Below the pieces are notes generated by a model that saw nothing but the letters and a program-made list of their open reading frames with translations, searched no databases and had not been told where the DNA came from. From assembly GCA_000828075.3 (NCBI GenBank), contig JXCB02000053.1:171742-235741 (forward strand): 64,000 nt of DNA, written 5' to 3'. Below, piece after piece: positions 7,931 through 17,093 of this stretch; the first letter of the stretch is position 1; each line of letters starts with the position of its first letter. Origin of the DNA: Tolypothrix campylonemoides VB511288. Lineage in GTDB: Bacteria; Cyanobacteriota; Cyanobacteriia; Cyanobacteriales; Nostocaceae. A program made the position numbers and the translations under genes.

Positions 7931-9577
7931 TTAACGTAGACGTCCCGATCGCAAGGTACTAATGATTAACCACAGCCCTAGCAAACTGGCGACGGCAAAC
8001 AACACATTGCTTAAAAAAGAAAGTTGAGGTGTCCGCGCGTTGCTAGAGATAATTGCTGCACCCATAATCAGCGAACCAACTAAGATGCTGAAAGAAAGAC
8101 GATTGGCAGCATCATCTGTCGTACGCCGCAAGCCATCTAAACCACGCACTGAAATATTCCACTGTAGAGTTTCCGAGGTAATTCGGTCTAGCAGCAACTC
8201 TATCTGACGGGGAGATTGTAAAGAAAGGCTTTTGAGATCGAGCGCTGTTCTGAGGAGCGATCGCACCGGACTATCCCCAAACAGTTGTCGGCGAAACAAG
8301 TCTGTCAGCAATGGCTGAATTTCGTCGATAAAGTTCAGCTCTGGGTTAAATCCTCGCGCTACCCCCTCTAAGTTAGCTAAGGTTTTGGCGTATAAGCCCA
8401 TGTTACTGGGCAAGCGAATTTTATTGTTGCGGGCAACTTGCAACAGTTCATAGATGATTTGACTGAAATTCATCTGAGCCACACTCAGGTTGTAATACTT
8501 TCGCAGCATTCGGTCATAATCATTTTCCAGCTGAACCATAATCACTGGCTCTGCTGAATCCGCTAGCTGCAAAGTTAACTGAGCACACCGCTGAGCATCC
8601 AGATCTACAATTGCCAACAACATTTCTGTCAATATCTGCTGCGTGCGCGGATCAAGCCGTCCCACCATGCCGCAGTCTAACAGAGCAACGCGACCATCTT
8701 TGAGATAAAATATATTTCCTGGATGGGGATCGGCGTGGAAGAAGCCGTCAATGTACAGTTGCTGAAAGAAAGCACGGAATAGTAGGGTGGTGATTGCTTT
8801 CCGCTCTTCGGCAGGGTCTTTACCGTTGTTGTCACTGCTAAGATTCGCCGACAGCAGGGGAACTCCGTCCAGCCACTCCATCACCATTAATTTTGGTGTG
8901 GTCAAATCCCAGTAAATTTCCGCTACGACTAATTGTGTAGGATCAAACCAGCGACTTTCAGATAAATTGCGTCGCAACTGGTCAGTGAAACCTGCTTCCC
9001 GTGTAAAATCTAACTCTGCTTCCAGCGCCTTGGTAAATTCTTCGGCTATCGATTTGATTTCATAAGTTTGCCCAAATTCGGTACGAGCCACTAAATCAGC
9101 AATACCTTGAATTAAAGCGATATCTTGAGCAACAGTGAGATCAATTCCTGGACGTTGCACCTTAAGAGCAACTTCCCGACCATCTGCGAGTGTAGCTTTG
9201 TGTGTTTGGGCGATAGAACCAGCTGCTACTGGTATAGCATTTACTGTGGTGAAGGTTTCTTCTAAGGGACGTTTGAGTTGTTTGCGAATGAGAACTTCTA
9301 TTTCTGCCCAAGGAACTGCCGGCACTTCGTCTTGCAGTGTTGATAGTTCTTCTATGTATGCTGCGCTTAGCAAGTCTGGACGGGTAGACATTAACTGACC
9401 GAGTTTGACGTAAACTGGTCCTAAATCTACCAAAATGTTTTTTAAGACAGCAGGTGTGGGTAGCTGGGGTTCATCGGCTTTACCACCAGTCAGCAGCCGT
9501 CGCATATAGTCCCAGCCATTGCGAAGTAGAACTTCAATAATTTCTCTTTGACGAGGAACAGTTTGGGTTATAAACAT
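7931..9577 (-). CDS. ABC1/AarF/UbiB family atypical kinase
   Basis: 548 residues from the ATG at 9577; a longer in-frame start at 9613 adds only 12 poorly conserved residues. ABC1 family marks are present: the KxGQ motif in YVKLGQLMSTRPD near residue 65, an Ala/Gly-rich nucleotide loop AAGSIAQTHKA, the lysine in VALKVQRPG, FHADPHPGN near 280 and LLDCGMVGRL near 298. Two C-terminal hydrophobic segments (about 490-545) suggest membrane attachment. Family members support quinone/prenyl-lipid metabolism in the membrane; cyanobacteria carry several paralogues, so the exact role is uncertain. The gene stands alone between long non-coding stretches. Confidence 0.92.
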   Translation of the reverse strand: MFITQTVPRQREIIEVLLRNGWDYMRRLLTGGKADEPQLPTPAVLKNILVDLGPVYVKLGQLMSTRPDLLSAAYIEELSTLQDEVPAVPWAEIEVLIRKQLKRPLEETFTTVNAIPVAAGSIAQTHKATLADGREVALKVQRPGIDLTVAQDIALIQGIADLVARTEFGQTYEIKSIAEEFTKALEAELDFTREAGFTDQLRRNLSESRWFDPTQLVVAEIYWDLTTPKLMVMEWLDGVPLLSANLSSDNNGKDPAEERKAITTLLFRAFFQQLYIDGFFHADPHPGNIFYLKDGRVALLDCGMVGRLDPRTQQILTEMLLAIVDLDAQRCAQLTLQLADSAEPVIMVQLENDYDRMLRKYYNLSVAQMNFSQIIYELLQVARNNKIRLPSNMGLYAKTLANLEGVARGFNPELNFIDEIQPLLTDLFRRQLFGDSPVRSLLRTALDLKSLSLQSPRQIELLLDRITSETLQWNISVRGLDGLRRTTDDAANRLSFSILVGSLIMGAAIISSNARTPQLSFLSNVLFAVASLLGLWLIISTLRSGRLR

Positions 9578-10017
9578 AATTTTAATGAACCGCAGAGGCA
9601 ACCGAGAGTGCAACAGAAAGAGGAACAGAGAGATTAGAGAGGTAAGCAGCAGCGAATGATGATGCAGCGCAAGTCATTGGTACTGCTGTTAGCTTTTAAG
9701 ATTTTGCTTGCTTCCGCGCAATGTTAAATCTTTATAAAGACGATTTTACAACTTTTGTCAAATTTTGTTTGCTCAGCATTTGTTTGCTTAGCATCCATTT
9801 GACGTAATTTGAGTAGAAATCCCCACCGTGTAGACGATGGGGACACGAATTTTTGTGCGCAAAAATATATTTTTGATAGGCAATTATGCGCTTTATTGCC
9901 ATACCCTTGGCTAGAAGCTGATAACTAATGATTTGCATAATTGTTCAAATGAAATACGAGACAGAAAAGTTATACTGGTAAATTCACCTTTTATGCCTCT
10001 GCCAAGGGTTTTAAATT
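9578..10017. other. Gene-free stretch with one hairpin (9821-9842)
   Basis: No convincing gene. An imperfect inverted repeat CCCCACCGT-gtag-ACGATGGGG (one mismatch in a 9-bp stem) lies at 9821-9842. It could be a transcription end or a relic of a transposon end; neither is proven. A 68-residue frame on the minus strand here has no domain-like features. Confidence 0.5.
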
Positions 10018-11082
10018 CTAAAGCAAGTTCGTAAATTGGGGATCGCTCTGCAAGGTTTTGAGGACTTGCTTAATTTCTTGGGTACGGTCTTTTTTGACTA
10101 TCAAGGTGACGTTGCGATCGCGCACAATTACCACATCGTCTAACCCGATGGTCACAATGACATCTTCTTCATTTGTCGAGTAAACGATAGATCCCTGGGT
10201 ATCAAGTCCTACGTGAGTAGCCAATTCCACGTTGGGAGTGCCTTCTTTTTTCAGCAAACGCTCAATCGCATTCCAATCACCTAAATCATCCCAGCCAAAT
10301 TCTGCTGGCAAGACATAGGCGATATCTGTCTTTTCCATCAAGGCATAGTCTATACTCTTCTTAGGTAGCTCTGGGTAGATTTGCGAACCGTGTTTTTCTA
10401 TCGGTTCGAGAATTTCCGGAGCGTGTATGCGCAGTTCCTTAAGAACAATGCCCGCCCGAAAAATAAACATCCCGCTATTCCAGCTAAAGCGTCCTGTAGA
10501 GAGAAATTTTTCTGCTGTTTCACGGTCAGGCTTTTCCGTAAATCTATTGACGTGATAAGCTAGCAAGTCATTAAAGCTACCAATCTTTTCCCCTTGTTCA
10601 ATGTAGCCGTAACCAGTTGATGCAAAAGTTGGCTTGATCCCCAGTGTCACAATTGCTGCTTGGGTTGCCGCAAGTTCTGTAGCTGCATTTATTGTACGTG
10701 CAAATGCTTCTTGGTCTGCAATCCAGTGGTCAGCAGGGAAAAAGCCAATAATAGCCTCATCTCCGTAACGCTTTTGAATTTCCAAACTTGTCCAAGCAAC
10801 CGCAGCAGCAGTGTCCCTTCCCTGTGACTCAACGAGTAGGTTATCAGATGGCAGTTCAGGCAGTTGTTCTCGCACTCCTTGAGCTATCTGACTAGAAGTG
10901 ATGACCCACAAGTTCTTCCAACCGTCTGCAAGTGTCAGTAGTCGGTCAGCAGTTGCTTGCAGAAGACTTCTATTGCTACCATCAAGATTCAAAAATTGCT
11001 TGGGTCGATTTTGGCGACTTAGAGGCCAAAAACGCTCACCTTTACCACCGGCAAGGATGACAGGGAACAACGGTCTAGTCAT
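10018..11082 (-). CDS. manC: Mannose-1-phosphate guanylyltransferase
   Basis: 354 residues. The N-terminal nucleotide-binding motif GGKGERFWPLSR (residues 12-23) with RPKQFLNL is diagnostic for GDP-mannose pyrophosphorylases. Further marks are FFPADHWI near 115, FTEKPDRETAEKFL near 180 and WNSGMFIFR near 200. The enzyme makes GDP-mannose from mannose-1-phosphate and GTP for surface polysaccharides and glycans. There is no C-terminal phosphomannose isomerase domain, so it is the single-function form. It is divergent from the LCP-family gene at 11384, which acts on wall polymers, a suggestive neighbourhood. Confidence 0.93.
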   Translation of the reverse strand: MTRPLFPVILAGGKGERFWPLSRQNRPKQFLNLDGSNRSLLQATADRLLTLADGWKNLWVITSSQIAQGVREQLPELPSDNLLVESQGRDTAAAVAWTSLEIQKRYGDEAIIGFFPADHWIADQEAFARTINAATELAATQAAIVTLGIKPTFASTGYGYIEQGEKIGSFNDLLAYHVNRFTEKPDRETAEKFLSTGRFSWNSGMFIFRAGIVLKELRIHAPEILEPIEKHGSQIYPELPKKSIDYALMEKTDIAYVLPAEFGWDDLGDWNAIERLLKKEGTPNVELATHVGLDTQGSIVYSTNEEDVIVTIGLDDVVIVRDRNVTLIVKKDRTQEIKQVLKTLQSDPQFTNLL

Positions 11083-11383
11083 CGTGTCATAAAAACTTAC
11101 TAAAGAACATTATAAGTGTACTGTTAACAACCTGTAGTTGAGTGCAATCTACATATCTAAAAGGCAGGGCTTGTAGTTGACTCTAGTTGAACAGTCAGAG
11201 GAAATGACACGAGATATATACCAAAAAAGAGTGAAGGGCTAACAACAGTAAATCATATAGACGCCATCCGGGCGGCTTCTTGTAGGGTAAAAAGAAAATT
11301 TTAAACTTTACACTTCAGGCTTCAAGTGATCTTGTTAACTGGCAAGATTTGTGTCTTGCATTAACATTACCTTTAGGGAGTGG
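11083..11383. other. Divergent intergenic region manC / LCP gene
   Basis: About 300 bp between two divergent genes; it must hold both promoters. No known riboswitch, operator or hairpin can be identified with confidence. Confidence 0.5.
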
Positions 11384-12835
11384 ATGAGTGGGGAGAGTAT
11401 AGTGGTTAAACAAGTCGTAGGTCAAGAAAATCAGAGCACATCTGAGGAAATTCAACAATCACCCAATGGAGTGATAACAAAAAAGCAAGAAAATGTTTCC
11501 CGTAACTTCGTAGAGTCTACAGGTTCAATTCCCAGCCAGCTTTACCACAGGCTCGGGTTAGCCATGCCTCGATGGCTATTTTGGATACTGACAATTGTTG
11601 TAGGGATCACTTTGTCAGGCTTGCTGGTATCAAGTTTGGCACTTTGGACTCCACTTTGGAGTGACATGGATCGAACAGATGAAGAATTGGGCTTGGATGG
11701 GAAAGAGCAAAAAACACCATTGCCTGGAGAGTTGTGGAGTAATATTTCACAATATCAACTCACCCGACCAATGAATATTTTGGTGATGGGCATTGAACCA
11801 GTACCCAGGAGTGTAGATGGTTCTCCAGAAAGTTTTGCAGGTCAAAGCGATACGGTACTGTTGATACGAGTCAACCCAAGTAACAAAACAATCCGGGTGC
11901 TTTCGATCCCTAGAGATACAATGACAGCTATTCCAGAAAAAGGATTAACTAAGGTATCTGATGCCAACGCTCAAGGTGGTCATGTTTTGGCAGCACGCGT
12001 CATCAGTCGTACTTTAAATAATGCACCTATTGACCGTTACATTCGTATATCTACTAGTGGGTTGCGACAGATGGTGGATCAGTTGGGTGGAGTAGAGGTC
12101 TTTGTTCCCAAACCAATGGTCAATAAAGACTCTGGCGATAAATTTTCGATTAACTTAGTTAACGGCTGGCAAACTCTCAATGGCGAACAAGCAGAACAAT
12201 TTGTGCGCTACCGTGAACCAGGAATGGGAGATCTCGAAAGAGTACAGCGACAGCAAGCACTACTGATGGCATTACGCTCTCGTCTAGATAGTCCAACAGT
12301 CTTACCCAGGTTACCTCAACTCGTCCGCATTATGCGAAAGCACTTCGACACCAACCTGAAGCTGGAAGAAATGATGGCGCTGGTCAACTTTGGCTTAAAC
12401 GTTAGGCGAGATAGTTTCCAAATGACCATACTACCTGGTATTTTCAGCCGTTTAAGCCAAGACCCCAATAGCTACTGGCTAGATCTGACTGGGCGAGTTG
12501 ATTTACTTGAGGACTATGCTGGGGTGACAATATCTGGTATGAAACCAAGTGCAAAACCGCTATCCAGCCTCAAAATTGCTATTCAAAATGCTTCCAATAA
12601 ACCCGAGCTAACTCAAAAAGTTATCAACTCTCTTAAACAGAAAGGTTTTACTAAAGTCTACGCTATACCTGATTGGGCTGACAGCAGACGCCGAACCCAG
12701 ATTATCGTCCAGAAAGGCAACAGACAAGCAGGAGAAGAACTACAAAAATTATTAGGCTTTGGTTATACCCAGGTTGCTGCGATCGGGGATCTAGAATCTG
12801 ACATTACCATTCGTATTGGTAAAGATTGGAAGTAA
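11384..12835 (+). CDS. LytR-CpsA-Psr (LCP) family glycopolymer transferase
   Basis: 483 residues from the ATG at 11384, preceded by AGGGAG; an in-frame GTG at 11351 would add 11 residues. A cytoplasmic N-terminus of about 60 residues precedes one membrane segment (WLFWILTIVVGITLSGLLVS). The LCP catalytic domain (about 130-300) carries SDTVLLIRVNP, LSIPRDT, the KVSDANAQGG region and a VRYREPG-type segment. A C-terminal LytR_C domain (about 400-480) follows: LKIAIQNASNKPEL and later GYTQVAAIGDLESDITIRIG. LCP enzymes ligate lipid-linked polymers to the wall outside the membrane. The divergent manC supplies GDP-mannose. Confidence 0.92.
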   Translation: MSGESIVVKQVVGQENQSTSEEIQQSPNGVITKKQENVSRNFVESTGSIPSQLYHRLGLAMPRWLFWILTIVVGITLSGLLVSSLALWTPLWSDMDRTDEELGLDGKEQKTPLPGELWSNISQYQLTRPMNILVMGIEPVPRSVDGSPESFAGQSDTVLLIRVNPSNKTIRVLSIPRDTMTAIPEKGLTKVSDANAQGGHVLAARVISRTLNNAPIDRYIRISTSGLRQMVDQLGGVEVFVPKPMVNKDSGDKFSINLVNGWQTLNGEQAEQFVRYREPGMGDLERVQRQQALLMALRSRLDSPTVLPRLPQLVRIMRKHFDTNLKLEEMMALVNFGLNVRRDSFQMTILPGIFSRLSQDPNSYWLDLTGRVDLLEDYAGVTISGMKPSAKPLSSLKIAIQNASNKPELTQKVINSLKQKGFTKVYAIPDWADSRRRTQIIVQKGNRQAGEELQKLLGFGYTQVAAIGDLESDITIRIGKDWK

Positions 12836-12869
12836 TCATTAGTCATTAGTCATTAGTCATTAGTGATTA
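12836..12869 (+). repeat. AGTCATT tandem heptamers
   Basis: Four or five tandem copies of (T)AGTCATT immediately after the LCP stop codon; the last copy reads AGTGATT. Same family as the repeats at 1354-1408. Confidence 0.85.
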
Positions 12870-12996
12870 GGGTATTCCAACAAATAAATTATCCAATCAG
12901 AGTGGGGTGGGCTTCTAGCCCGCCCAGTTTATAGGAGGAACTAGAAGCATCCCACAAGAAAAAGTTGGATAATTTATTTATTTATTTGAAAGTCCC
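12870..12996. mobile_element. MITE-like element with AT-rich inverted ends
   Basis: The left end GGTATTCCAACAAATAAATT and the right end (TTTATTTATTTGAAAGTCCC, complement GGGACTTTCAAATAAATAAA) form imperfect inverted repeats, each joined to ATTATCC on the inside. The core holds a short palindromic GGGCTTCTAGCCCGCCC. A truncated second copy of the left half lies at 42449-42510. It has no coding capacity and so is probably a non-autonomous mobile repeat. Confidence 0.7.
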
Positions 12997-13043
12997 TTAG
13001 TCTTTTGACTAATAACTAATGACACAGGACACAGGACAAACTT

Positions 13044-13139
13044 ATGAAAAAAATTTTACTTCGTATATTGGGATTGATTGTGGTTTGGGTTCTTGCTTGG
13101 TTATGGGTGCTGCTTTACGCCAGTCCAGCTTATGCTTAA
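13044..13139 (+). CDS. 31-residue single-TM peptide
   Basis: A small frame: basic start MKKILLR, about 18 hydrophobic residues (LGLIVVWVLAWLWVLLY), then ASPAYA and a stop. It looks like a signal peptide ending in an AxA-type cleavage site with no mature protein after it, or a tiny membrane peptide. No strong ribosome site is visible (a purine stretch ACAGGACAAA lies about 5 bp upstream). No family recognised. It might be the remains of a truncated secreted protein. Confidence 0.4.
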   Translation: MKKILLRILGLIVVWVLAWLWVLLYASPAYA

Positions 13140-13180
13140 GCAAAGACAATCAGTGACAACAATTAAGCTGTTATGCATTT

Positions 13181-13249
13181 AATTTGCACTATTTGGGCGG
13201 GCAAGATGCCCACCTCACAAGAGCTTTATTTAAATATAGTGTGCAAATT
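13181..13249. repeat. Dispersed inverted-repeat element
   Basis: AATTTGCACTAT at the left and ATAGTGTGCAAATT at the right form imperfect inverted ends around a core gggcgggcaagatgcccacc. A diverged copy of this core lies at about 49885-49905, next to another TGTGCAATGCAATTTG. It is a non-coding dispersed repeat between the 31-residue frame and the cupin gene. Confidence 0.65.
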
Positions 13250-13263
13250 GTAGGATTTTCAGC

Positions 13264-13755
13264 TTATGGCAATCGAACATACTTTGTCGTAGCGACTTCA
13301 ATAGCTTTTTCAATTTCCTCAGGACTGGGAGGATGGGAAAGACTGCGTATTTCTTCCTCGTTTATTGGTCGCTTCACTGGCTGTCCCACTTCTACAAAAA
13401 ACTGCTCACCGCCTGCTGGTGTAACGTGCATTAGTATTTTAGCAGGCTTTGACCCAATGTTCTTATAACCGTGGCTTTGACCTTTAGGCAAATGAACGAA
13501 GGTTCCTGGAACTGCAACGATTGTCTGCTTGTCAAGCTGGTACTCAACCTCACCTTCAAGAATATAGTGCGCTTCGTCCGTTTGGTCATGAAAGTGGAAT
13601 GGTGTCATGCTTTGCGGTTGCAATACTATCTCAGTTAGCGAATATGCTCCACCTGTATCTTCTCCCACAGCTAAAAAGGTGTAGAAGTCACCCAAAACCA
13701 AATATGTGGAACCTTGACCTGGCTGAACTATAGTGCTTTTAGAGTTGACTGTCAT
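13264..13755 (-). CDS. Cupin-domain protein
   Basis: 163 residues, single cupin_2 domain (about 45-115). Motif 1 reads PFHFHDQTDEAHYILEGE (His, His, Glu, His-like metal ligands), and motif 2 reads PKGQSHGYKN. The C-terminus has VEVGQPVKRP and a helical tail. Small cupins of this kind bind a metal ion and act as dioxygenases, isomerases or sensors; the substrate cannot be told. A purine-rich AAAGGAGAATCACA lies just upstream of the ATG at 13755, a good ribosome site that supports this start. Confidence 0.88.
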   Translation of the reverse strand: MTVNSKSTIVQPGQGSTYLVLGDFYTFLAVGEDTGGAYSLTEIVLQPQSMTPFHFHDQTDEAHYILEGEVEYQLDKQTIVAVPGTFVHLPKGQSHGYKNIGSKPAKILMHVTPAGGEQFFVEVGQPVKRPINEEEIRSLSHPPSPEEIEKAIEVATTKYVRLP

Positions 13756-14129
13756 TGTGATTCTCCTTTTGCTGGAAAAAAGTTTATCTTAAACTTGAAT
13801 AGCCCTTATTTTTATATAGATGTACTTTAAATTAACTTATGCTCTTGGCAAAAGTTGTGAGAAAAGCCTTTGCAATGCAGTACAAGTAACTTATATCTTG
13901 CACCTCTGGGGATAAACCACTAATAGGCAAATAAGAGTGTAAAAAAGTGACTCCAGCAGTGAGCAGGTGTTTAAGTAGAAAAAAGACATTTATATAACCA
14001 ACAAGGGGTGAAATTACGTAAATTCCTAAGGAGCAGGCGATCGCTAACTTGAAAGAGTAGATGGATTTGCACACAAGCGCAGAAATATGAGAAAAAAGGG
14101 CGTGAAAAGCATATATCAAAGCAAGAAAA

Positions 14130-15302
14130 ATGGTTTCAATTCTTGCCCACGCCCAAAATTTAGTTTATACCCTACTATCGCTGATGCCTTCTGTGTACCA
14201 ACAAAAAAATCTTGAAGCGATGTTGGGATTGTTTTTGCAGGCACAAGGTTATCCCTTACCTCAACATAGTAAAAGCAAGTCTGCTAGCGCCTTGAGCCGA
14301 TTTCTTAATATCTACGATTGGTCAACATTGAGTGTAATTCGTACTACTCGTAACCGTGTTATTCAGGAAATTCTCTCGGAACGGACTTTAGGGCGCAAAC
14401 CATTTTTACAAGTGATTATTGACCTGACAACTTTGGAGAAGTTTGGGAAATTTAAAGGATTTGAAAATTTAATCCGCGTATACAACGGGAAACGAGGTTT
14501 ACACCTGGTTGTAGTGTATTTGGTTGTTGGTCGGTGGCGAGTACCTTGGAGTTTCCGTGTATGGAGAGGTAAACGAACCTCTTCCCCCGCACAATTGGGA
14601 TTAAAAATGGTCAAATCTTTGCCTAAAAAATTAACCCAGCACTTCCAAGTAATGGTTTTGGTAGATACAGGCTTTGGTAGTGTGCAATTTTTACACGGTG
14701 TCCGAAAGAAAAAATACCATATAATTGCTGGCATTGCTCGTACCCGCAAGTTAATTGATGGGCGCTGTGTTGCTCAACTACATAAACGAGGACAACAACT
14801 TCGCCTTCAAGGCTTGAAGTTTCCTGTCTATGTATCTTGGTACTATTTTCAACGTCATGATGGTAAGTATGAAAAGCGATTTGTAATTTCTACTAAAGCT
14901 CTCAAGGCTAGCACTATTTCTTGGTGGGGTAAACGACGATGGCAGATAGAGGGCTGGTTTAAAACTGCAAAGCACCGTTTTGGGTTGCACCGCTTTGGAC
15001 AGGGGACACTTTTAGGCGTTTACCGTTGGTTCGTCCTGTCCCTTATTTCTTATGTTTTGGCGCATTGGGCTTATTTATCGACGGCGCTCGGCGAAAATCC
15101 TCCCCGCGAAGCGAACGCCGCAAGGCGTCGCGCAAGCTTCGCCTTTACAAATCTACCTGATTGGGGACAAGCCGCAGAAATCGCGTTCCAAACTATATTT
15201 CCGCATTTGGTAATGTTACTTCTTTTACAAGATATTGAACGCCTGAGAGATGTGGCACTTAGTCAAGGAATTGACATTCAAATTTCCAGGTGCAAGATAT
15301 AA
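14130..15302 (+). CDS. DDE transposase of the 13890-15304 IS
   Basis: 390 residues. An N-terminal helical DNA-binding part (about 1-90) precedes a DDE/RNase H-fold core: the first Asp in VIIDLTTLEKFGK near 97, the second in VLVDTGFGS near 177, and a C-terminal Glu in RRWQIEGWFKTAKHRFG near 275, the Y/W-x2-E-x3-W-x3-K pattern of IS4-type enzymes. The stop codon lies inside the right terminal inverted repeat, so the gene fills the element to its end. A GC-rich dispersed repeat inserted in frame at about 15083-15145 adds a PREANAARRRASF stretch after the catalytic core. About 240 bp lie between the left end and the start. Confidence 0.9.
   Translation: MVSILAHAQNLVYTLLSLMPSVYQQKNLEAMLGLFLQAQGYPLPQHSKSKSASALSRFLNIYDWSTLSVIRTTRNRVIQEILSERTLGRKPFLQVIIDLTTLEKFGKFKGFENLIRVYNGKRGLHLVVVYLVVGRWRVPWSFRVWRGKRTSSPAQLGLKMVKSLPKKLTQHFQVMVLVDTGFGSVQFLHGVRKKKYHIIAGIARTRKLIDGRCVAQLHKRGQQLRLQGLKFPVYVSWYYFQRHDGKYEKRFVISTKALKASTISWWGKRRWQIEGWFKTAKHRFGLHRFGQGTLLGVYRWFVLSLISYVLAHWAYLSTALGENPPREANAARRRASFAFTNLPDWGQAAEIAFQTIFPHLVMLLLLQDIERLRDVALSQGIDIQISRCKI
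15083..15145. repeat. Small dispersed palindromic repeat inside transposase
   Basis: The stretch contains gcgaagcgaacgccgcaagg and gcgtcgcgcaagcttcgcc, GC-rich with internal inversions (GGCGAAGC-type arms). It is unlike the AT-richer transposase around it. It keeps the frame open, adding about 15-20 residues near position 325. Confidence 0.6.
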
Positions 15303-15453
15303 GGTAAGTGTTTTTCCACGCATCAACTTGAAAAATCGATACTGAGTTACACCCTTACATTTCTGATTTTGTCAAAAATACCCTGACAAACTCGTAAATT
15401 TCAGGTTAAATGTTTCCAGATAAGCGCCTTGAGAAAGTTGTCAGGTACGATTT

Positions 15454-17076
15454 GTGACACAAGAACAAAAAGCCTCTCGTTCTGTTGCCGGAATTGCGGG
15501 AATTGTTGCCGCCGGTACTTTAATTAGCAAAGTTGTCGGTTTAGTGCGGCAGCAAGCAATTGCTGCTGCTTTTGGTCTTGGTGTCGTGGCTGATGCCTAT
15601 CAATATGCCTATGTTATTCCCGGTTTTCTTTTGATTTTACTTGGCGGGATTAATGGACCATTCCACAGTGCGATTGTCAGTGTTTTAGCCAAGCGTAGGC
15701 AAGAAGAAGCTGCTCCTTTAGTGGAGACAATTACCACGCTTGTGGGTGCTATACTGCTGGTTTTGACCATGATTTTGGTTCTTTTTTCTGGAAACCTGAT
15801 TGACTTGGTAGCACCTGGCTTAAATAAACTGGCACAAGGTGGAATGATAAAGGCGATCGCCATCCAACAGCTCCAGATTATGGCACCAATGGCGATTCTT
15901 GCCGGACTCATTGGTATTGGCTTTGGTACTCTCAACGCTGCCAATCTATTCTGGCTTCCCTCAATCAGTCCTCTGTTTTCCAGCATTACCGTTATTATTG
16001 GTTTGGGTGTTTTGTGGCTACAGCTGGGTAACAAAATTACCGCTCCTGAAAATGCTGTGTTAGGCGGAGTGGTTTTAGCGGTCGGAACCTTAGCTGGAGC
16101 CTTGCTGCAATGGATAGTGCAGCTTGTCGCGCAAGCACGGGCTGGTATGGGTAGCTTTCGCCTGCGATTTAATATCAAACAGCCTGGAGTCAGCGAGGTC
16201 ATGAAAATTATGGGACCAGCGACCATTTCCTCTGGAATGCTACAAATTAATCTCTGGGTGATTTTGTTTTTCGCTTCCGGTATTCCATCTGCTGCTTCGG
16301 CGATCGCGAATGCTGGTCTTTTGGTGCAAACACCATTGGGAATCATTTCTAATATGATTTTGGTTCCCCTATTACCGATATTTTCCAAACTGACCGACCC
16401 TAAGGATTGGGATGATTTGAAATTACGCATTCGTCAAGGACTCATCCTCTCCGCTTTTACGATGCTGCCTTTGGGTGCTTTGATGATAACCTTGGCGGAG
16501 CCAATTGTGCGCGTGGTGTATGAACGCGGTGCTTTCCAAAAAGCAGAATCACAGTTGGTATCTTCCCTGCTTGTTGCTTACGGTACCGGAATGTTTGTCT
16601 ATTTGGCGCGTGATATTTTGGTTCGGGTATTTTATGCTTTAGGCGATGGCGATACACCGTTTCGCATCAGCAGTGTTAACATCTTTCTCAACGTCCTTTT
16701 AGCTTTCTTTTTTATCAATGTTTTGAACTTAGGTGCTCCTGGTTTGGTGTTAACCACTGTAGGGGTAAATCTTAGCTCTACATTGATGCTGTTATGGTTA
16801 CTAAATCGCAGACTAAATGGATTACCCTGGCAACAGTGGAGTTTGCCAATTCTAGGTTTAACTGCTGGTAGCATGGTAGCTGGAGCAGCAAGCTATGGAA
16901 CTCTTGAGGTTTTGCAGCGGTTTTTAGGTACAAATGGTTTGCCGATTCAACTGTTGCAATTGTCTATTGCTGGTTTAGTTGGCATCAGCGTTTTTGCTGT
17001 GATTGCCGCATGGATGAAATTACCAGAAGTCAATATTTTTGTATCTCGTTTGCGTCAGCGTTTTTTGAAAAGATAG
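15454..17076 (+). CDS. murJ: Lipid II flippase MurJ (MviN)
   Basis: 540 residues with about 14 hydrophobic segments, the MurJ/MviN size and pattern. The N-terminus carries AGIVAAGTLISKVVGLVRQQ and AFGLGVVADAY, and INGPFHSAIVSVLAKR lies near 70. MurJ flips the peptidoglycan precursor lipid II across the cytoplasmic membrane. The start is GTG at 15454, chosen because the family's amphipathic N-terminus begins at once; no ATG fits. It lies just downstream of the insertion sequence (about 150 bp), so its promoter region may have been altered by the insertion. It is convergent with the AAA-like gene at 17094, with a 17-bp gap. Confidence 0.95.
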   Translation: MTQEQKASRSVAGIAGIVAAGTLISKVVGLVRQQAIAAAFGLGVVADAYQYAYVIPGFLLILLGGINGPFHSAIVSVLAKRRQEEAAPLVETITTLVGAILLVLTMILVLFSGNLIDLVAPGLNKLAQGGMIKAIAIQQLQIMAPMAILAGLIGIGFGTLNAANLFWLPSISPLFSSITVIIGLGVLWLQLGNKITAPENAVLGGVVLAVGTLAGALLQWIVQLVAQARAGMGSFRLRFNIKQPGVSEVMKIMGPATISSGMLQINLWVILFFASGIPSAASAIANAGLLVQTPLGIISNMILVPLLPIFSKLTDPKDWDDLKLRIRQGLILSAFTMLPLGALMITLAEPIVRVVYERGAFQKAESQLVSSLLVAYGTGMFVYLARDILVRVFYALGDGDTPFRISSVNIFLNVLLAFFFINVLNLGAPGLVLTTVGVNLSSTLMLLWLLNRRLNGLPWQQWSLPILGLTAGSMVAGAASYGTLEVLQRFLGTNGLPIQLLQLSIAGLVGISVFAVIAAWMKLPEVNIFVSRLRQRFLKR

Positions 17077-17093
17077 AGAGAACGGCTCAATTA

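Larger units (their letters stand above)
13890..15304 (+). mobile_element. Intact insertion sequence, IS4-superfamily (IS701-like)
   Basis: The left end CTTATATCTTGCACCT (13890-13905) is the exact inverse complement of the right end AGGTGCAAGATATAAG (15289-15304). GTAA flanks both sides (13886-13889 and 15305-15308), an apparent 4-bp target duplication. Length is 1415 bp with one transposase gene. The 4-bp duplication fits IS701-type elements, but the family call rests on memory. Two mini-elements (24101-24256, 25792-25906) and a relic end (61682) carry related termini. Confidence 0.85.

Noticed and set aside
9732..9938. 68-residue minus-strand frame
   Set aside because: AT-rich, no conserved feature, overlaps the 9821 hairpin; looks random.
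13832..14119. 95-residue minus-strand frame
   Set aside because: It spans the left flank and left end of the insertion sequence; the IS boundaries explain the sequence.
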